A stretch of 64,000 bases of DNA, from contig NZ_FTNV01000002.1 of assembly GCF_900156535.1 (NCBI RefSeq), forward strand, positions 1 to 64,000. The letters are read 5' to 3'. Source of the DNA: Roseovarius nanhaiticus (GTDB lineage Bacteria > Pseudomonadota > Alphaproteobacteria > Rhodobacterales > Rhodobacteraceae). A program made the position numbers and the translations under genes. Positions 55,029 to 63,834 of the stretch are shown one piece after another. The notes under the pieces were generated by a model that made no database searches, had not been told where the DNA came from, and saw only the letters and a program-made list of their open reading frames with translations. How positions within the stretch are numbered: the first letter of the stretch is position 1; each line of letters opens with the position of its first letter.

Positions 55029-56056
55029 TCCGCGAACACACCCGGGATCGAGCGCGGCGCGCCCGTCATCCAATCCGGTACCGGCAGGTTTTTGCTGCGC
55101 AGGAACTCCGGATTGTAGAGCTTGGACTGATAGCGCGAGCCGTAATCGCACAAGATGGTGGCAATGGTATGCCCCGGCCCCATTTCCTTGGCGAGCCGCA
55201 TCGCGCCCGCAACGTTCACGCCGGTCGACGCGCCCATGCAGAGCCCCTCTTCATGCAGAAGATCGAACACGATCGGCAATGCCTCATGATCCGTGATCTG
55301 ATAGGCGAAATCGGGCGTGAACCCTTCGAGATTGGCGGTGATGCGCGCCTGCCCGATGCCTTCGGCAATGCTCTCGCCTTCGCTCGCCAGCTCGCCGGTG
55401 GTGTAATAGCTATAGAGTTTGGCGCCCATAGGATCGGCCAGCGCCACCTTTACGCCCTTGGGCTGGAGCGCCATGCCGACACCCGCCAGCGTGCCGCCCG
55501 AGCCGACCGCACAGCAAAAGCCGTCCAGCTTGCCGCCCGTCTGCTCCCACAATTCCGGGCCGGTCGTCTCGATATGGGCAAGGCGGTTGGCGGTGTTGTC
55601 GAACTGGTTCGCCCAGATGACGCCCGCTTCGGTCGTCTTGGCCAATTCCTTGGCCAGCCGCTCGGAATAGCGCACGAAATTGTTTGGATTGCTGTAGGGC
55701 GCGGCAGGCACCTGCACCAGCTCGGCGCCGGCAAGGCGCAGCATGTCCTTTTTTTCCTCGCTCTGCGTCTCGGGGATGACGATCACGGTCTTGAACCCCA
55801 TCGACGCACCCACAAGGGCGAGGCCGATGCCGGTGTTACCCGCCGTCCCCTCGACAATGGTGCCGCCGGGTTTCAGCTCGCCGCGCTGCACCGCATCGCG
55901 AATGATATAGAGCGCAGCGCGATCCTTGACCGACTGGCCCGGATTTAGGAACTCGGCCTTGCCCAGAATGGTGCAGCCGGTCTCCTCGCTGGCGCGGCGC
56001 AGCTTGATCAAAGGGGTGTTACCGACTGCGTCGGCCAGATCCTCGGCAATGCGCAT
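55025..56056 (-). CDS. cysK: Cysteine synthase A (tellurite-resistance locus type)
   Basis: This 343-residue PLP enzyme makes cysteine from O-acetylserine and sulfide. The PLP lysine is in NPGQSVKDRAALYI, with TAGNTGIGLAL and AVGSGGTLAGVG phosphate-binding loops. It is longer than CysK of E. coli by a C-terminal extension (GSRYQSKLYNPEFLRSKNL). ATG 56056 (MRIAEDLAD) is supported by AAAGGA. In R. sphaeroides cysK lies directly behind trgAB and contributes to tellurite resistance; the same order is seen here. Confidence 0.93.
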   Translation of the reverse strand: MRIAEDLADAVGNTPLIKLRRASEETGCTILGKAEFLNPGQSVKDRAALYIIRDAVQRGELKPGGTIVEGTAGNTGIGLALVGASMGFKTVIVIPETQSEEKKDMLRLAGAELVQVPAAPYSNPNNFVRYSERLAKELAKTTEAGVIWANQFDNTANRLAHIETTGPELWEQTGGKLDGFCCAVGSGGTLAGVGMALQPKGVKVALADPMGAKLYSYYTTGELASEGESIAEGIGQARITANLEGFTPDFAYQITDHEALPIVFDLLHEEGLCMGASTGVNVAGAMRLAKEMGPGHTIATILCDYGSRYQSKLYNPEFLRSKNLPVPDWMTGAPRSIPGVFAE

Positions 56057-56114
56057 GGCGCGTCCTTTCAGCTTGAAGCGTTGGGAGAACACTTAGGCTT
56101 GATACGTCTTGGAC

Positions 56115-57236
56115 TCAAGGCGTCCGGCGGAGCGTCGCGCGCTCCCGCGCGAGCCATAATAGCGACAGGATCAGCGGCCCGTTATCGGCCTCACCCGTTT
56201 CGATAAGACGCATTGCATCCGCAAAACCTATCAGATGAATGCGGATATCCTCGGCTTCGGACGCAAGCCCGCCAAGGCGCGGCAAGTCGTCCGGCAGATC
56301 GGCAAGACCCACGAAATTGTGAAAATATTCCGTGGAGTAGCCGGGTGTGCAGTAATAGCTGGCAATCGGCTCCAGCGCGCTGAGGGCGATACCCGCCTCC
56401 TCCTCGCACTCACGGCGCGCGGCCTCCTCGGGCGTCTCGCCGGCGTCGATGCGGCCCGCCACCGGCTCCAACATCCAAGGGCGCGGATCGCCCCGGCCAT
56501 AGGCGCCCATGCGAAACTGCTCGACCATCAGCACACGGTCCCGGACCGGATCATAGGGAAGCACCATGACGGCGTCGGTGGCCACCACCATCTCGCGGCG
56601 CACTTGCTGATCCGCGCCGGACGCAAACGTCGGATGGCGCAGGCGTTGCGTCTCGAACCGGTAGAAGCCGATATGGTTTACCTCGGTCTCCAGCGTCTCT
56701 ACGGCGCGGCTGGGCGTGTCGCTGCGGATCCGCGCAGGCACGCCCTCTGCCGCCGACAGCCGGGCCGACGCCCGCGCACGGATCATCGGCATCCGCGCGG
56801 CGAGCGTGTCGGCGTCAAGGCGCCCCAAGTAACCCATCGCCTCCTGCGCGGCGGTACGGCTGAGCGCACCATGCCGGTCCTGCCAATCGCCTAGATCAAA
56901 GGGCGCGCCGGGCGGCACAGCGCCCGGGCGCGGGAAATAAACGCGCGCGGGTCGAGGCATGCCCGCGTGATCCCGCACCTCCACCGGGGCCAGATCGTAG
57001 CCAAAGCCACCCTCATAGAAATCGAGCCGCGCAAGCAGCGCAGCATCAGGCGCGTTCAACAACAACCCCGGCGCCGCCGCGCCTGACTGATTGACGATTG
57101 TGGGATAGATCTGTCCCTCGGCCCAGAATACCGCGTGATCGGGCAGTATCGCCTGGATCACCGGCGCTTCGGCGCCCAGCACGATGTTCCGCAATTCGGT
57201 GTCACGAAGTGTGCCGTAGAGAAAGATATCCTCCAC
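56115..57236 (-). CDS. trgB: TrgB: GGCT-like domain fused to Nudix hydrolase
   Basis: This 373-residue protein has two domains. Residues 1-150 or so are gamma-glutamylcyclotransferase-like (IFLYGTLRDTELRNIVLG, LDFYEGGFGYDLAPV). The C-terminal half is an ADP-ribose pyrophosphatase-type Nudix domain with the box GRIDAGETPEEAARRECEEEAG. TrgB of Rhodobacter sphaeroides has the same fusion. GTG 57236 (MEDIFLYGTL) fits the family start and leaves 5 bases after trgA; a longer start at 57284 is possible. The second gene of trgA-trgB-cysK. Confidence 0.9.
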   Translation of the reverse strand: MEDIFLYGTLRDTELRNIVLGAEAPVIQAILPDHAVFWAEGQIYPTIVNQSGAAAPGLLLNAPDAALLARLDFYEGGFGYDLAPVEVRDHAGMPRPARVYFPRPGAVPPGAPFDLGDWQDRHGALSRTAAQEAMGYLGRLDADTLAARMPMIRARASARLSAAEGVPARIRSDTPSRAVETLETEVNHIGFYRFETQRLRHPTFASGADQQVRREMVVATDAVMVLPYDPVRDRVLMVEQFRMGAYGRGDPRPWMLEPVAGRIDAGETPEEAARRECEEEAGIALSALEPIASYYCTPGYSTEYFHNFVGLADLPDDLPRLGGLASEAEDIRIHLIGFADAMRLIETGEADNGPLILSLLWLARERATLRRTP

Positions 57237-57241
57237 CCGGC

Positions 57242-57700
57242 TCAGCTCCAGCGTCTTGACGCTGCCTCCGCCAGAACACCGCACAGCATCCCGCCGATCA
57301 ACAGAACGCCGATCAGCATCGGGTCGATCAGATATTGGGCATAATCCACGGCATTGTCGAAAATGCCGATAATCGCCTCGGCGGGGCCATCATACCGATT
57401 TTCCATGGACTGCTTGAGCATCAGATTGAGGCTTTGCAGGAAAAAGGCCCAGATGATCAGCGCCAGGACCCCGGTCAAACCATTGGCCAGCGCGTCGACC
57501 ATGCCGCGCCCCGCCCGGCTCCCAATCACGATCCAGCCGCAAAGAAGGCCCAGCACCGCATTGACGTAATTGAACCAGCCAAAGGCAGTGCCCTCGGGCA
57601 TAAGGGGGCGCACCAGATCAGAGGCAAACCAGCCCAGCGCACCCAGCGACAGGGCCGCGACAAGGCGGGCGGCGGTGGGCAAGGTACGCGTGGCGGGCAT
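57242..57700 (-). CDS. trgA: TrgA family membrane protein
   Basis: This 152-residue inner-membrane protein has four hydrophobic helices (AARLVAALSLGALGWFASDLV, YVNAVLGLLCGWIVIGSRAG, GLTGVLALIIWAFFLQSL, PMLIGVLLIGGMLCGVLAE). It matches the TrgA family, found upstream of trgB in Rhodobacteraceae and tied to tellurite resistance. The mechanism is not known. It starts 3 bases after the cfa stop and ends 5 bases before trgB. Confidence 0.9.
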   Translation of the reverse strand: MPATRTLPTAARLVAALSLGALGWFASDLVRPLMPEGTAFGWFNYVNAVLGLLCGWIVIGSRAGRGMVDALANGLTGVLALIIWAFFLQSLNLMLKQSMENRYDGPAEAIIGIFDNAVDYAQYLIDPMLIGVLLIGGMLCGVLAEAASRRWS

Positions 57701-57703
57701 GTG

Positions 57704-58924
57704 CTATCCGGGTTTTGCGATGGTAATCTGTGTCACGTCGCAGTTTCCCGCGTGAAACGATCCGGCGCAAGAGGTCAGGTAGAAATTCCACATCCGCCGA
57801 AACCGCTCGTCAAAACCCAGAGCGGCGACACTGTCCCATTGATCGTTGAAACGCTCATGCCAGCGGCGCAGCGTCTGGCTGTAACTCTCGCCGAATTCAA
57901 AGGAGCCGGCCACAGTCAGGCCCGCGCGCTCGACCTCCTGGCGCAGCACCGTGGGGCTGGGCAGCATACCGCCCGGAAATATGTATTTCTGTATGAAATC
58001 AACGCCCTTGCGATAGACATCCCAGCGCGCGTCGCTGATCGTGATGATCTGCAACGTCGCACGCTTGCCGGGGCGCAGCCGATCGCGCACGGTCTGGAAA
58101 TAAACGGGCCAGTATTGCTGGCCCACCGCCTCGAACATCTCGATGCTGGCGATGCCGTCATAGATACCCCGCTCATCGCGGTAGTCCTGCATCTTGAATT
58201 CGACCAGATCCGACAGGCCCGCCTTCTCGATCCGCTCGCGCGCGTAATTCAACTGCTCGCGGCTGATGGTGAGTCCGGTCACCTTCAATCCGCGCTCGGC
58301 CGCGGCATATTCGGCAAAGCCCCCCCAGCCACAGCCGATCTCCAGCACATGATCACCCGGCTCCACGCCCATCCGGTCGACCATCGAGGCATATTTGGCG
58401 ATTTGTGCCTTCTCCATACTCTCCTGGCCCGTCTCGAAGATGGCACTAGAATAGGTCATCGTTTCGTCCAGCCAGAGCTTGTAGAAATCATTGCCCAGAT
58501 CGTAGTGGTGGCTGATGTTCTTGCGCGCCTGCCCCTTGGAGTTCTTGCGCAGCCAGTGGCGCGCGCGTTCGAAGGCGCGGACAAAGCTCATCCCCGGAAA
58601 GCCGTCATAGACGTCCTCGTTGTCGGTGCAGATGAAATCCATCAACGCCTGCAGATCGGGTGTGGACCACCAGCCGTCGAGATAGGCGTCACAAAATCCC
58701 AGATCCCCCTCGCGGATCAGCCGCGCAAAGACGTCCGTGTTGTGCAGGTGCACCTCGCCCACCGGGCCCGGATTGGGACCCTCGGCGCGAAAGACGCGTC
58801 CGTCGGGCAGCACAAAGTCAAGCCGCCCGCGATTGACATGGCGCGCCTTGTCAAAAACAGCGGCAAAATAGCGGGGCAGATCTTTCTGGCCGTTGGTCGA
58901 AGTCAGGATCATGGCAGCGGTCAT
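57704..58924 (-). CDS. cfa: Cyclopropane-fatty-acyl-phospholipid synthase family protein
   Basis: This 406-residue enzyme uses SAM to modify unsaturated acyl chains of membrane lipids. SAM-binding motif VLEIGCGWGGFAEYAAAERG, catalytic region SHHYDLGNDFYKLWLDETMTYSSAIFE and SIEMFEAVGQQYWPVYFQ are all present. The full length is normal. In Rhodobacter a cfaA gene belongs to the singlet-oxygen RpoE regulon, as does phrA; here a photolyase gene lies directly upstream. It starts 56 bases after phr. Confidence 0.92.
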   Translation of the reverse strand: MTAAMILTSTNGQKDLPRYFAAVFDKARHVNRGRLDFVLPDGRVFRAEGPNPGPVGEVHLHNTDVFARLIREGDLGFCDAYLDGWWSTPDLQALMDFICTDNEDVYDGFPGMSFVRAFERARHWLRKNSKGQARKNISHHYDLGNDFYKLWLDETMTYSSAIFETGQESMEKAQIAKYASMVDRMGVEPGDHVLEIGCGWGGFAEYAAAERGLKVTGLTISREQLNYARERIEKAGLSDLVEFKMQDYRDERGIYDGIASIEMFEAVGQQYWPVYFQTVRDRLRPGKRATLQIITISDARWDVYRKGVDFIQKYIFPGGMLPSPTVLRQEVERAGLTVAGSFEFGESYSQTLRRWHERFNDQWDSVAALGFDERFRRMWNFYLTSCAGSFHAGNCDVTQITIAKPG

Positions 58925-58980
58925 TCCATTTTTTATCGGCGTGATACGCGTCCGCGTACTGGCCTGTCATCTTCAATCGC

Positions 58981-60402
58981 TCAGAACGAACGACCTTTAT
59001 AGGCATCGAGCGCGCGCTGGCGCCCCTCGCTCAGGCCCACGACAGGCTCGGGATAGGCATCATCCGGCCCGATGTCCCAACTGCGCGGGATCGCGTCGAA
59101 ATAACTCAGCGCGCTCTCGCTCGGCTCGTCTTGTCCTTCCACGATCCACGCGCGGGTATAGTTTCCCTTTTTATCAAATTTTTCCAGCTGCGTCTCGGGG
59201 TTGAAGATGCGGAAATAGGGCGAAGCGTCCGGCCCGCAGCCAGCCGCCCATTGCCAGCCCATCGCGTTGCTGGCGATGTCCCAGTCCGTCAGGTGATCAT
59301 CGAACCATGCCTGCCCGACACGCCAATGGGTCATCAGATGCTTGGTCAGGTAGCTGGCCACGATCATGCGGGCGCGGTTGTGCATGCGGCCGGTCACATA
59401 CATCTCGCGCATGGCGGCATCGACGAACTTGATGCCCGTCCGCCCCTGTTTCCACGCCATCACCTCGGGCGTATCGCCATCCTCGTTCCAGGGAAACTCG
59501 TCCCATTTTTCCCGCCAGTTGCGCGTGGCGATTTGCGGCGTGTGATAGATGAGATGATATGCGAATTCGCGCCAGACCAGCTCTTTCAGCCATGCCTCGG
59601 CGCCTTTCGACCCCATGTTCAGCTTGCGCATGCCGGCGTGCCAGCATTGCGCCGGGCTGATCTCGCCGAGGCTCAGGTTCTCCGACAGGCCGGACGTGCC
59701 GTTGACGGCAGGTTTGTCGCGCGCGTCGTTGTAGTCATTGATCGGATCATCGATGAACCACGCGAGCCGGTCCTGCGCGGCCTCTTCTCCGATCGTTTGA
59801 TAGGGCAGAACGATATCGGCGCCCCGGTCCATGGCGGCGCCCATGCGCCAGTCCTTCAGATCGTCCGTGCCCGGCCAGCTCTCAGGCGGGCGCAGATCCG
59901 TGGGCGCCTTCAGCGGCTCGGCCACGTCGCGGTCCTTCACCGCGCGCCACATGGGCGTGTAGACCTTGTAATAGCCGCCATCCTTCGTCTCGACCGTCCA
60001 CGGCTCGAACATCAGATGGCCCGCATGGCTTACGGCATCGATGCCGTCCTCCTTGAGGGCGGATTTCACGGCCTTGTCCCGCTCGATCGCGTCCGGATCA
60101 TAAAGGCGCGACCAATGCACCGCCCCTGCCCCGGTTTCCTCGATCAGATCCCGTAGCACCTGTAGCGCCTCGCCCTTGCGCAGGATCAGGCGGCTGCCCT
60201 TCTCGTCCAGCGTCTCGGCCAACTTCCCAAGGCCAAGGCCAAGCCGCCATTTCGGCGCGGCGCCCAGCGACGCGACGGTATCATCATGAATGAAGACCGG
60301 AATGACCGGCCCGCCAGCCTTGAGCGCGGCCGCCCATGCGGGATGGTCGCTCAGCCGCAGATCGCGGCGGAGCCATAGGAGGGTTGGTTTGCTATCGCTC
60401 AT
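58981..60402 (-). CDS. phr: Deoxyribodipyrimidine photo-lyase (class I)
   Basis: This 473-residue flavoprotein repairs UV-made pyrimidine dimers with blue light. An N-terminal Rossmann-like antenna domain (LLWLRRDLRLSDHPAW) is followed by the C-terminal FAD-binding domain with RMHNRARMIVASYLTKHL, DWDIASNAMGWQWAAGCGPDASPYFRIFNP, and the surrounding Trp residues. ATG 60402 (MSDSKPTLLW) is preferred over an upstream start at 60435. The first gene of the phr-cfa-trgA-trgB-cysK-mscS-alaX set. Confidence 0.95.
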   Translation of the reverse strand: MSDSKPTLLWLRRDLRLSDHPAWAAALKAGGPVIPVFIHDDTVASLGAAPKWRLGLGLGKLAETLDEKGSRLILRKGEALQVLRDLIEETGAGAVHWSRLYDPDAIERDKAVKSALKEDGIDAVSHAGHLMFEPWTVETKDGGYYKVYTPMWRAVKDRDVAEPLKAPTDLRPPESWPGTDDLKDWRMGAAMDRGADIVLPYQTIGEEAAQDRLAWFIDDPINDYNDARDKPAVNGTSGLSENLSLGEISPAQCWHAGMRKLNMGSKGAEAWLKELVWREFAYHLIYHTPQIATRNWREKWDEFPWNEDGDTPEVMAWKQGRTGIKFVDAAMREMYVTGRMHNRARMIVASYLTKHLMTHWRVGQAWFDDHLTDWDIASNAMGWQWAAGCGPDASPYFRIFNPETQLEKFDKKGNYTRAWIVEGQDEPSESALSYFDAIPRSWDIGPDDAYPEPVVGLSEGRQRALDAYKGRSF

Positions 60403-60430
60403 GTCAGGTCCGGTTTGTGCACTCGCGCAT

Positions 60431-60456
60431 GACATAGGGCGCGGCGCACGGGATCA
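60431..60456 (-). promoter_or_regulatory. Candidate RpoE-type promoter before phr
   Basis: On the minus strand TGATCC (60456-60451) is followed after 14 bases by TATGTC (60436-60431), about 29 bases before the phr start. TGATCC-like -35 elements mark singlet-oxygen (RpoE/ECF11) promoters in Rhodobacter. The TGA of the motif is the stop codon of the upstream aminotransferase gene. The match is short and uncertain. Confidence 0.35.
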
Positions 60457-61680
60457 AAGAACTTCGTCCAGCGCATTCATCAACTTATCAACTTCGGCCG
60501 GGCTGGTGTAGTGAACAAAGCTGAGGCGCAGAACACCATGCGCCGGATCTACGCCCATCGCCCGCAGCGCGCGCACAGCGTAGAAATCGCCGCCCCCCGC
60601 CATGATGCCATAATGGCTGAGATCGCGCGCGACCTCCTCGCCCGGGCGGTCGGTGCGCAGGGCGACGGTAGGCGCGCGGCCTGCTGCGTCACCGGGACCG
60701 ATCAAACGCACCGAATTGCGCGAGGACGCATAGTCCAGCAGCGGCTGCAGCAGCGCCTCCTCATGGGCACGCATCATGTCATGCACGCCGCGCCCCCGCG
60801 CCGCAGCATCGCCCTCCAACCCGTGATGATCCGCCAGCGCATCGATATAATCCGCCATGCCCGCACAGGCCGCGACCTGCGCATGATCCGGGCCCGCGGG
60901 GGTAAAGCGTTTGTAGAGGCTGTCCTCGTTGAAGTAGTGACCTTGGTTGGGCAGCATCATTCCAAGGCTGCGCCGGATCGCCATGATACCCTGATGCGGC
61001 CCGTAGGTCTTGTACGCCGAAAAGAGGTATATATCCGCGCCCAGCGCACCTACATCCGGGATGCCGTGGGGCGCATAGCTGACCCCATCAACGCAGACGA
61101 AGGCGCCTGCCGCATGCGCGAGTGCGGTGATCTCAGTGACGGGATTGATCTCGCCCACCACGTTCGAGCAATGGGGAAAGCAGACAAGCCGCACCCGCTC
61201 ATCCAGCAGATCCTCCAGATCGCCGGGGTCCAGATGGCCGGTCTCCGGGTTTATGCACCATTCGCGCACCTCATATCCCTCATCGGCCAAACGCCGCCAC
61301 GGCCCGGTATTGGCCTCGTGGTCCTGATTGGTCACGATGATTGCGTCGCCGGGCCGCATCCACTGGGCAAAGGCGCGTGCCAGCACATAGGTATTCTGAG
61401 TGGTCGAGGGGCCGAAGCTCAGCTCGTCCGTGTCGATGCCCATGATGGCGGCGAGCCGCGCACGAGCCTCATCCATCTCGGCGCCGCCCAATGTGCTGGC
61501 CTCATAGGGCGCATAGGGCTGCACCTTGCGCTGGCGATAAAAACGGGTCAGTCGATCAATGACGGGCGCGCATGCGTAAGAGCCGCCCGCATTCTCGAAA
61601 AAAGCCTGCCCCGCCAGAGACGGTTCGGCGAAGGCCGGGAACTGCCCGCGTACGAATTCAACGTCCAAATTGCTGCCCAT
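60454..61680 (-). CDS. PLP-dependent aminotransferase class V (cysteine desulfurase-like)
   Basis: This 408-residue PLP enzyme of the fold-type I class V group has the PLP lysine in YLFSAYKTYGPHQGIM. The cofactor-holding stretches FGPSTTQNTYVLARAFAQ and NQDHEANTGPWRRL are conserved, and the PLP-facing acidic segment is VCVDGVSYAPHGIPDV. It resembles the SufS/CsdA-like subset used by diverse amino-acid lyases; the active-site Cys loop of true desulfurases is not evident, so desulfurase activity is uncertain. ATG 61680 follows AAGGAGGGG. It has its own promoter region downstream of a terminator. Confidence 0.8.
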   Translation of the reverse strand: MGSNLDVEFVRGQFPAFAEPSLAGQAFFENAGGSYACAPVIDRLTRFYRQRKVQPYAPYEASTLGGAEMDEARARLAAIMGIDTDELSFGPSTTQNTYVLARAFAQWMRPGDAIIVTNQDHEANTGPWRRLADEGYEVREWCINPETGHLDPGDLEDLLDERVRLVCFPHCSNVVGEINPVTEITALAHAAGAFVCVDGVSYAPHGIPDVGALGADIYLFSAYKTYGPHQGIMAIRRSLGMMLPNQGHYFNEDSLYKRFTPAGPDHAQVAACAGMADYIDALADHHGLEGDAAARGRGVHDMMRAHEEALLQPLLDYASSRNSVRLIGPGDAAGRAPTVALRTDRPGEEVARDLSHYGIMAGGGDFYAVRALRAMGVDPAHGVLRLSFVHYTSPAEVDKLMNALDEVL

Positions 61681-61710
61681 CTCGGCCCCTCCTTCTGCGT
61701 TCGGGGCAGC

Positions 61711-61748
61711 AAACAACAAAGCCCCCCGACGCGCAAGCATCGGGGGGC
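61711..61748 (-). terminator. Rho-independent terminator behind the BCCT gene
   Basis: A 9-bp perfect stem, GCCCCCCGA/TCGGGGGGC (61721-61729 and 61740-61748), is followed on the minus strand by TTTGTTGTTT. It separates the BCCT gene from the aminotransferase gene downstream. Confidence 0.88.
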
Positions 61749-61778
61749 CTTGTCAGATCGGCTGAAGCTGCCTTGTGC

Positions 61779-63482
61779 CTAGGCGCGTTTTTCGGATTGC
61801 AGGCCGCGGAAGATGGCCCAGCACATGACCAGCAGCACCATTGTGAATGGCAGGCCCGTCGAGATGACAGCCGATTGCAACGCTGCCAACCCACCTCCGA
61901 TCAACAGCACGATCGCGACCGCACCCTCGAAGATGCACCAGAACACACGCTGCGTGACCGGCGCATCCACCTTGCCACCCGCCGTGATCGTATCGATCAC
62001 GAGAGAGCCGGAGTCGGACGAGGTCACGAAGAACACCACCACGAGGATGATCCCGATGGTCGAGGTGATCGTCGCCAATGGCAGCTGATCGAGCATGTAA
62101 AAGAGCTTCAGCTCGAGCGAGGCTTCCTTGGCCGCCGTGTAGCCGTCATTGACGACCTGGCTGATGGCCGTACCGCCAAAGACACTCATCCACAGCACGC
62201 AGACCAGGCTGGGGATCAGCAGCACGCAGATCAGGAATTCACGGACGCTGCGGCCCCGGCTGACGCGGGCGATGAACATGCCCACGAAGGGTGACCAGCT
62301 GATCCACCAGGCCCAGTAGAATGCCGTCCAGCCTTGCACGAAGTTGGTATCGTCACGCCCGAACGGATTGCTGAGCGGGATGAGGTTTTGCAGATAGGCC
62401 CAGAGGCTGTCCGCAAAGAAGGTCAGCAAGAAAATCGGACCGCCCACGATCAGGGTAAAGAGGAGCAGAAGGCCCGCAAGGCCCATGTTGATCTCCGACA
62501 GCACCTTGACCCCGCCATCCAGACCGCGCGCCACCGAAATCAGCGCGATCGCGGTGATGCCCGTGATCAGCAGAACCAGCAGCGTGCTGCTATCCGCGAC
62601 TCCCGATTCTTCGCTGTTGCCATAGGCGATGCCAAGGAAACTGCGCGTGCCTTCTGCGGCGTCGCCCGATCCGTAAAGGAAGGTCAGGCCCGATGCCGCT
62701 TGCTCGGCGCCAAAGCCCAGCGATGTTGCCAGACCAAAGAGCGTGGCAAAAACGGCCAGCGTGTCGATGATATGGCCGGTCCAGCCCCAGACCCGCTCGC
62801 CAAAGATGGGGTAGAACGCGCTACGCAGCGTCAGGGGCAGGCCCTTGTTGTAGCTGAACAGCGCCAGCGCCAACGCCACAACCGCATAGATCGCCCAAGG
62901 GTGCAGACCCCAATGAAAGATCGTCGCCGCCATGCCAAGGCGCGTCGCTTCGGCCTCGGATGCCGCCGCGCCCAAGGGAGCCCAGTCGGTGCGCAGACCG
63001 TTTTCAACGCTTGTCCCGCCCAGCGAACTGCCGAAATGGCTCATGGGCTCGGACACGCCGAAGAACATGAGGCCAATGCCCATGCCCGCCGCGAAAAGCA
63101 TCGCAAACCAGCCGATGTAGCTGTAGTCGGGCGTCGCCTCGGTCCCGCCCAGCCGGATCGAGCCGTAGGGGCTGACGATCAGGAAGAGGCAGAAAATCAC
63201 AAAGATATTGGCGGCGCTGAGGAAAAACCAATCGAATGTCTTGGTCACGAAGTCGAACGACCATGAAAACATGGCATTCGCCTGATCCGGCAGCGCCAAC
63301 GCGAAAAATACGAAGGCGACAATAGAGATGCCGGCCATCGCAAAGACAGGGTTGTGAAAGTCCAGGCCGAAAGGCCCGATCTTCGTTTCGAAATTGTCCT
63401 GACCGATTTCGTAATCTGTTTCGATGATGTCGGAATTTCCTTCTGGAGCAGGTATTCCCTGATCGTCAACTGTGTCGACCAT
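61779..63482 (-). CDS. BCCT family transporter (betaine/carnitine/choline type)
   Basis: This 567-residue inner-membrane transporter has 12 predicted helices. The family signature GMGIGLMFFGVSEPMSHF and the aromatic box region FYWAWWISWSPFVGMFIARVSRGR (shown here in part) are present. Acidic N-terminal tail of about 40 residues precedes helix 1. AAAGGA lies before ATG 63482. BCCT carriers import glycine betaine, choline, DMSP or similar osmolytes; the ligand cannot be assigned. No betaine-degrading gene is adjacent. Confidence 0.93.
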   Translation of the reverse strand: MVDTVDDQGIPAPEGNSDIIETDYEIGQDNFETKIGPFGLDFHNPVFAMAGISIVAFVFFALALPDQANAMFSWSFDFVTKTFDWFFLSAANIFVIFCLFLIVSPYGSIRLGGTEATPDYSYIGWFAMLFAAGMGIGLMFFGVSEPMSHFGSSLGGTSVENGLRTDWAPLGAAASEAEATRLGMAATIFHWGLHPWAIYAVVALALALFSYNKGLPLTLRSAFYPIFGERVWGWTGHIIDTLAVFATLFGLATSLGFGAEQAASGLTFLYGSGDAAEGTRSFLGIAYGNSEESGVADSSTLLVLLITGITAIALISVARGLDGGVKVLSEINMGLAGLLLLFTLIVGGPIFLLTFFADSLWAYLQNLIPLSNPFGRDDTNFVQGWTAFYWAWWISWSPFVGMFIARVSRGRSVREFLICVLLIPSLVCVLWMSVFGGTAISQVVNDGYTAAKEASLELKLFYMLDQLPLATITSTIGIILVVVFFVTSSDSGSLVIDTITAGGKVDAPVTQRVFWCIFEGAVAIVLLIGGGLAALQSAVISTGLPFTMVLLVMCWAIFRGLQSEKRA

Positions 63483-63834
63483 GCGTTATCCTTTCCCTGG
63501 TGGCCATGCCCCGTCTGCGCAACCTGCGCCGTCCGGAACCGTGCCAACCGTTTCCTTTTTGCGCGCAGCAGTTTTTGCGCGATCTTGCCGTCTGAAGCTG
63601 TACGACCCAATGCCGCCCAGCTTCGACAGAGCGATATTCGCCTGAACCTTGACGACGAAGTAGAGTGGTACAGTAACAAGACATCACAGGGGATCGCAAC
63701 CAAAGCGGCACCGATCGGTCCAAAAGCGACCTCAGGCTGGCGCAGCGCGGCGTACCCAAAGGCCAAAAGACCCCACCAAGCATCCTTGGCGGGGGCCTCG
63801 TCCGAACCTGCAAGCGGTCAAAACCGGTGGGCGG
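63483..63834. other. Intergenic region between BCCT and protease genes
   Basis: No gene was found. The left part should hold the BCCT promoter. The right end contains the terminator of the protease gene at about 63,766-63,794. Confidence 0.6.
63766..63794 (-). terminator. Rho-independent terminator behind the Do-type protease gene
   Basis: The stem CCCCACCAAG/CTTGGCGGGG (with one G-T/A-C irregularity) has a CATC loop and is followed on the minus strand by TCTTTT. It lies about 40 bases behind the protease stop. Confidence 0.78.
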
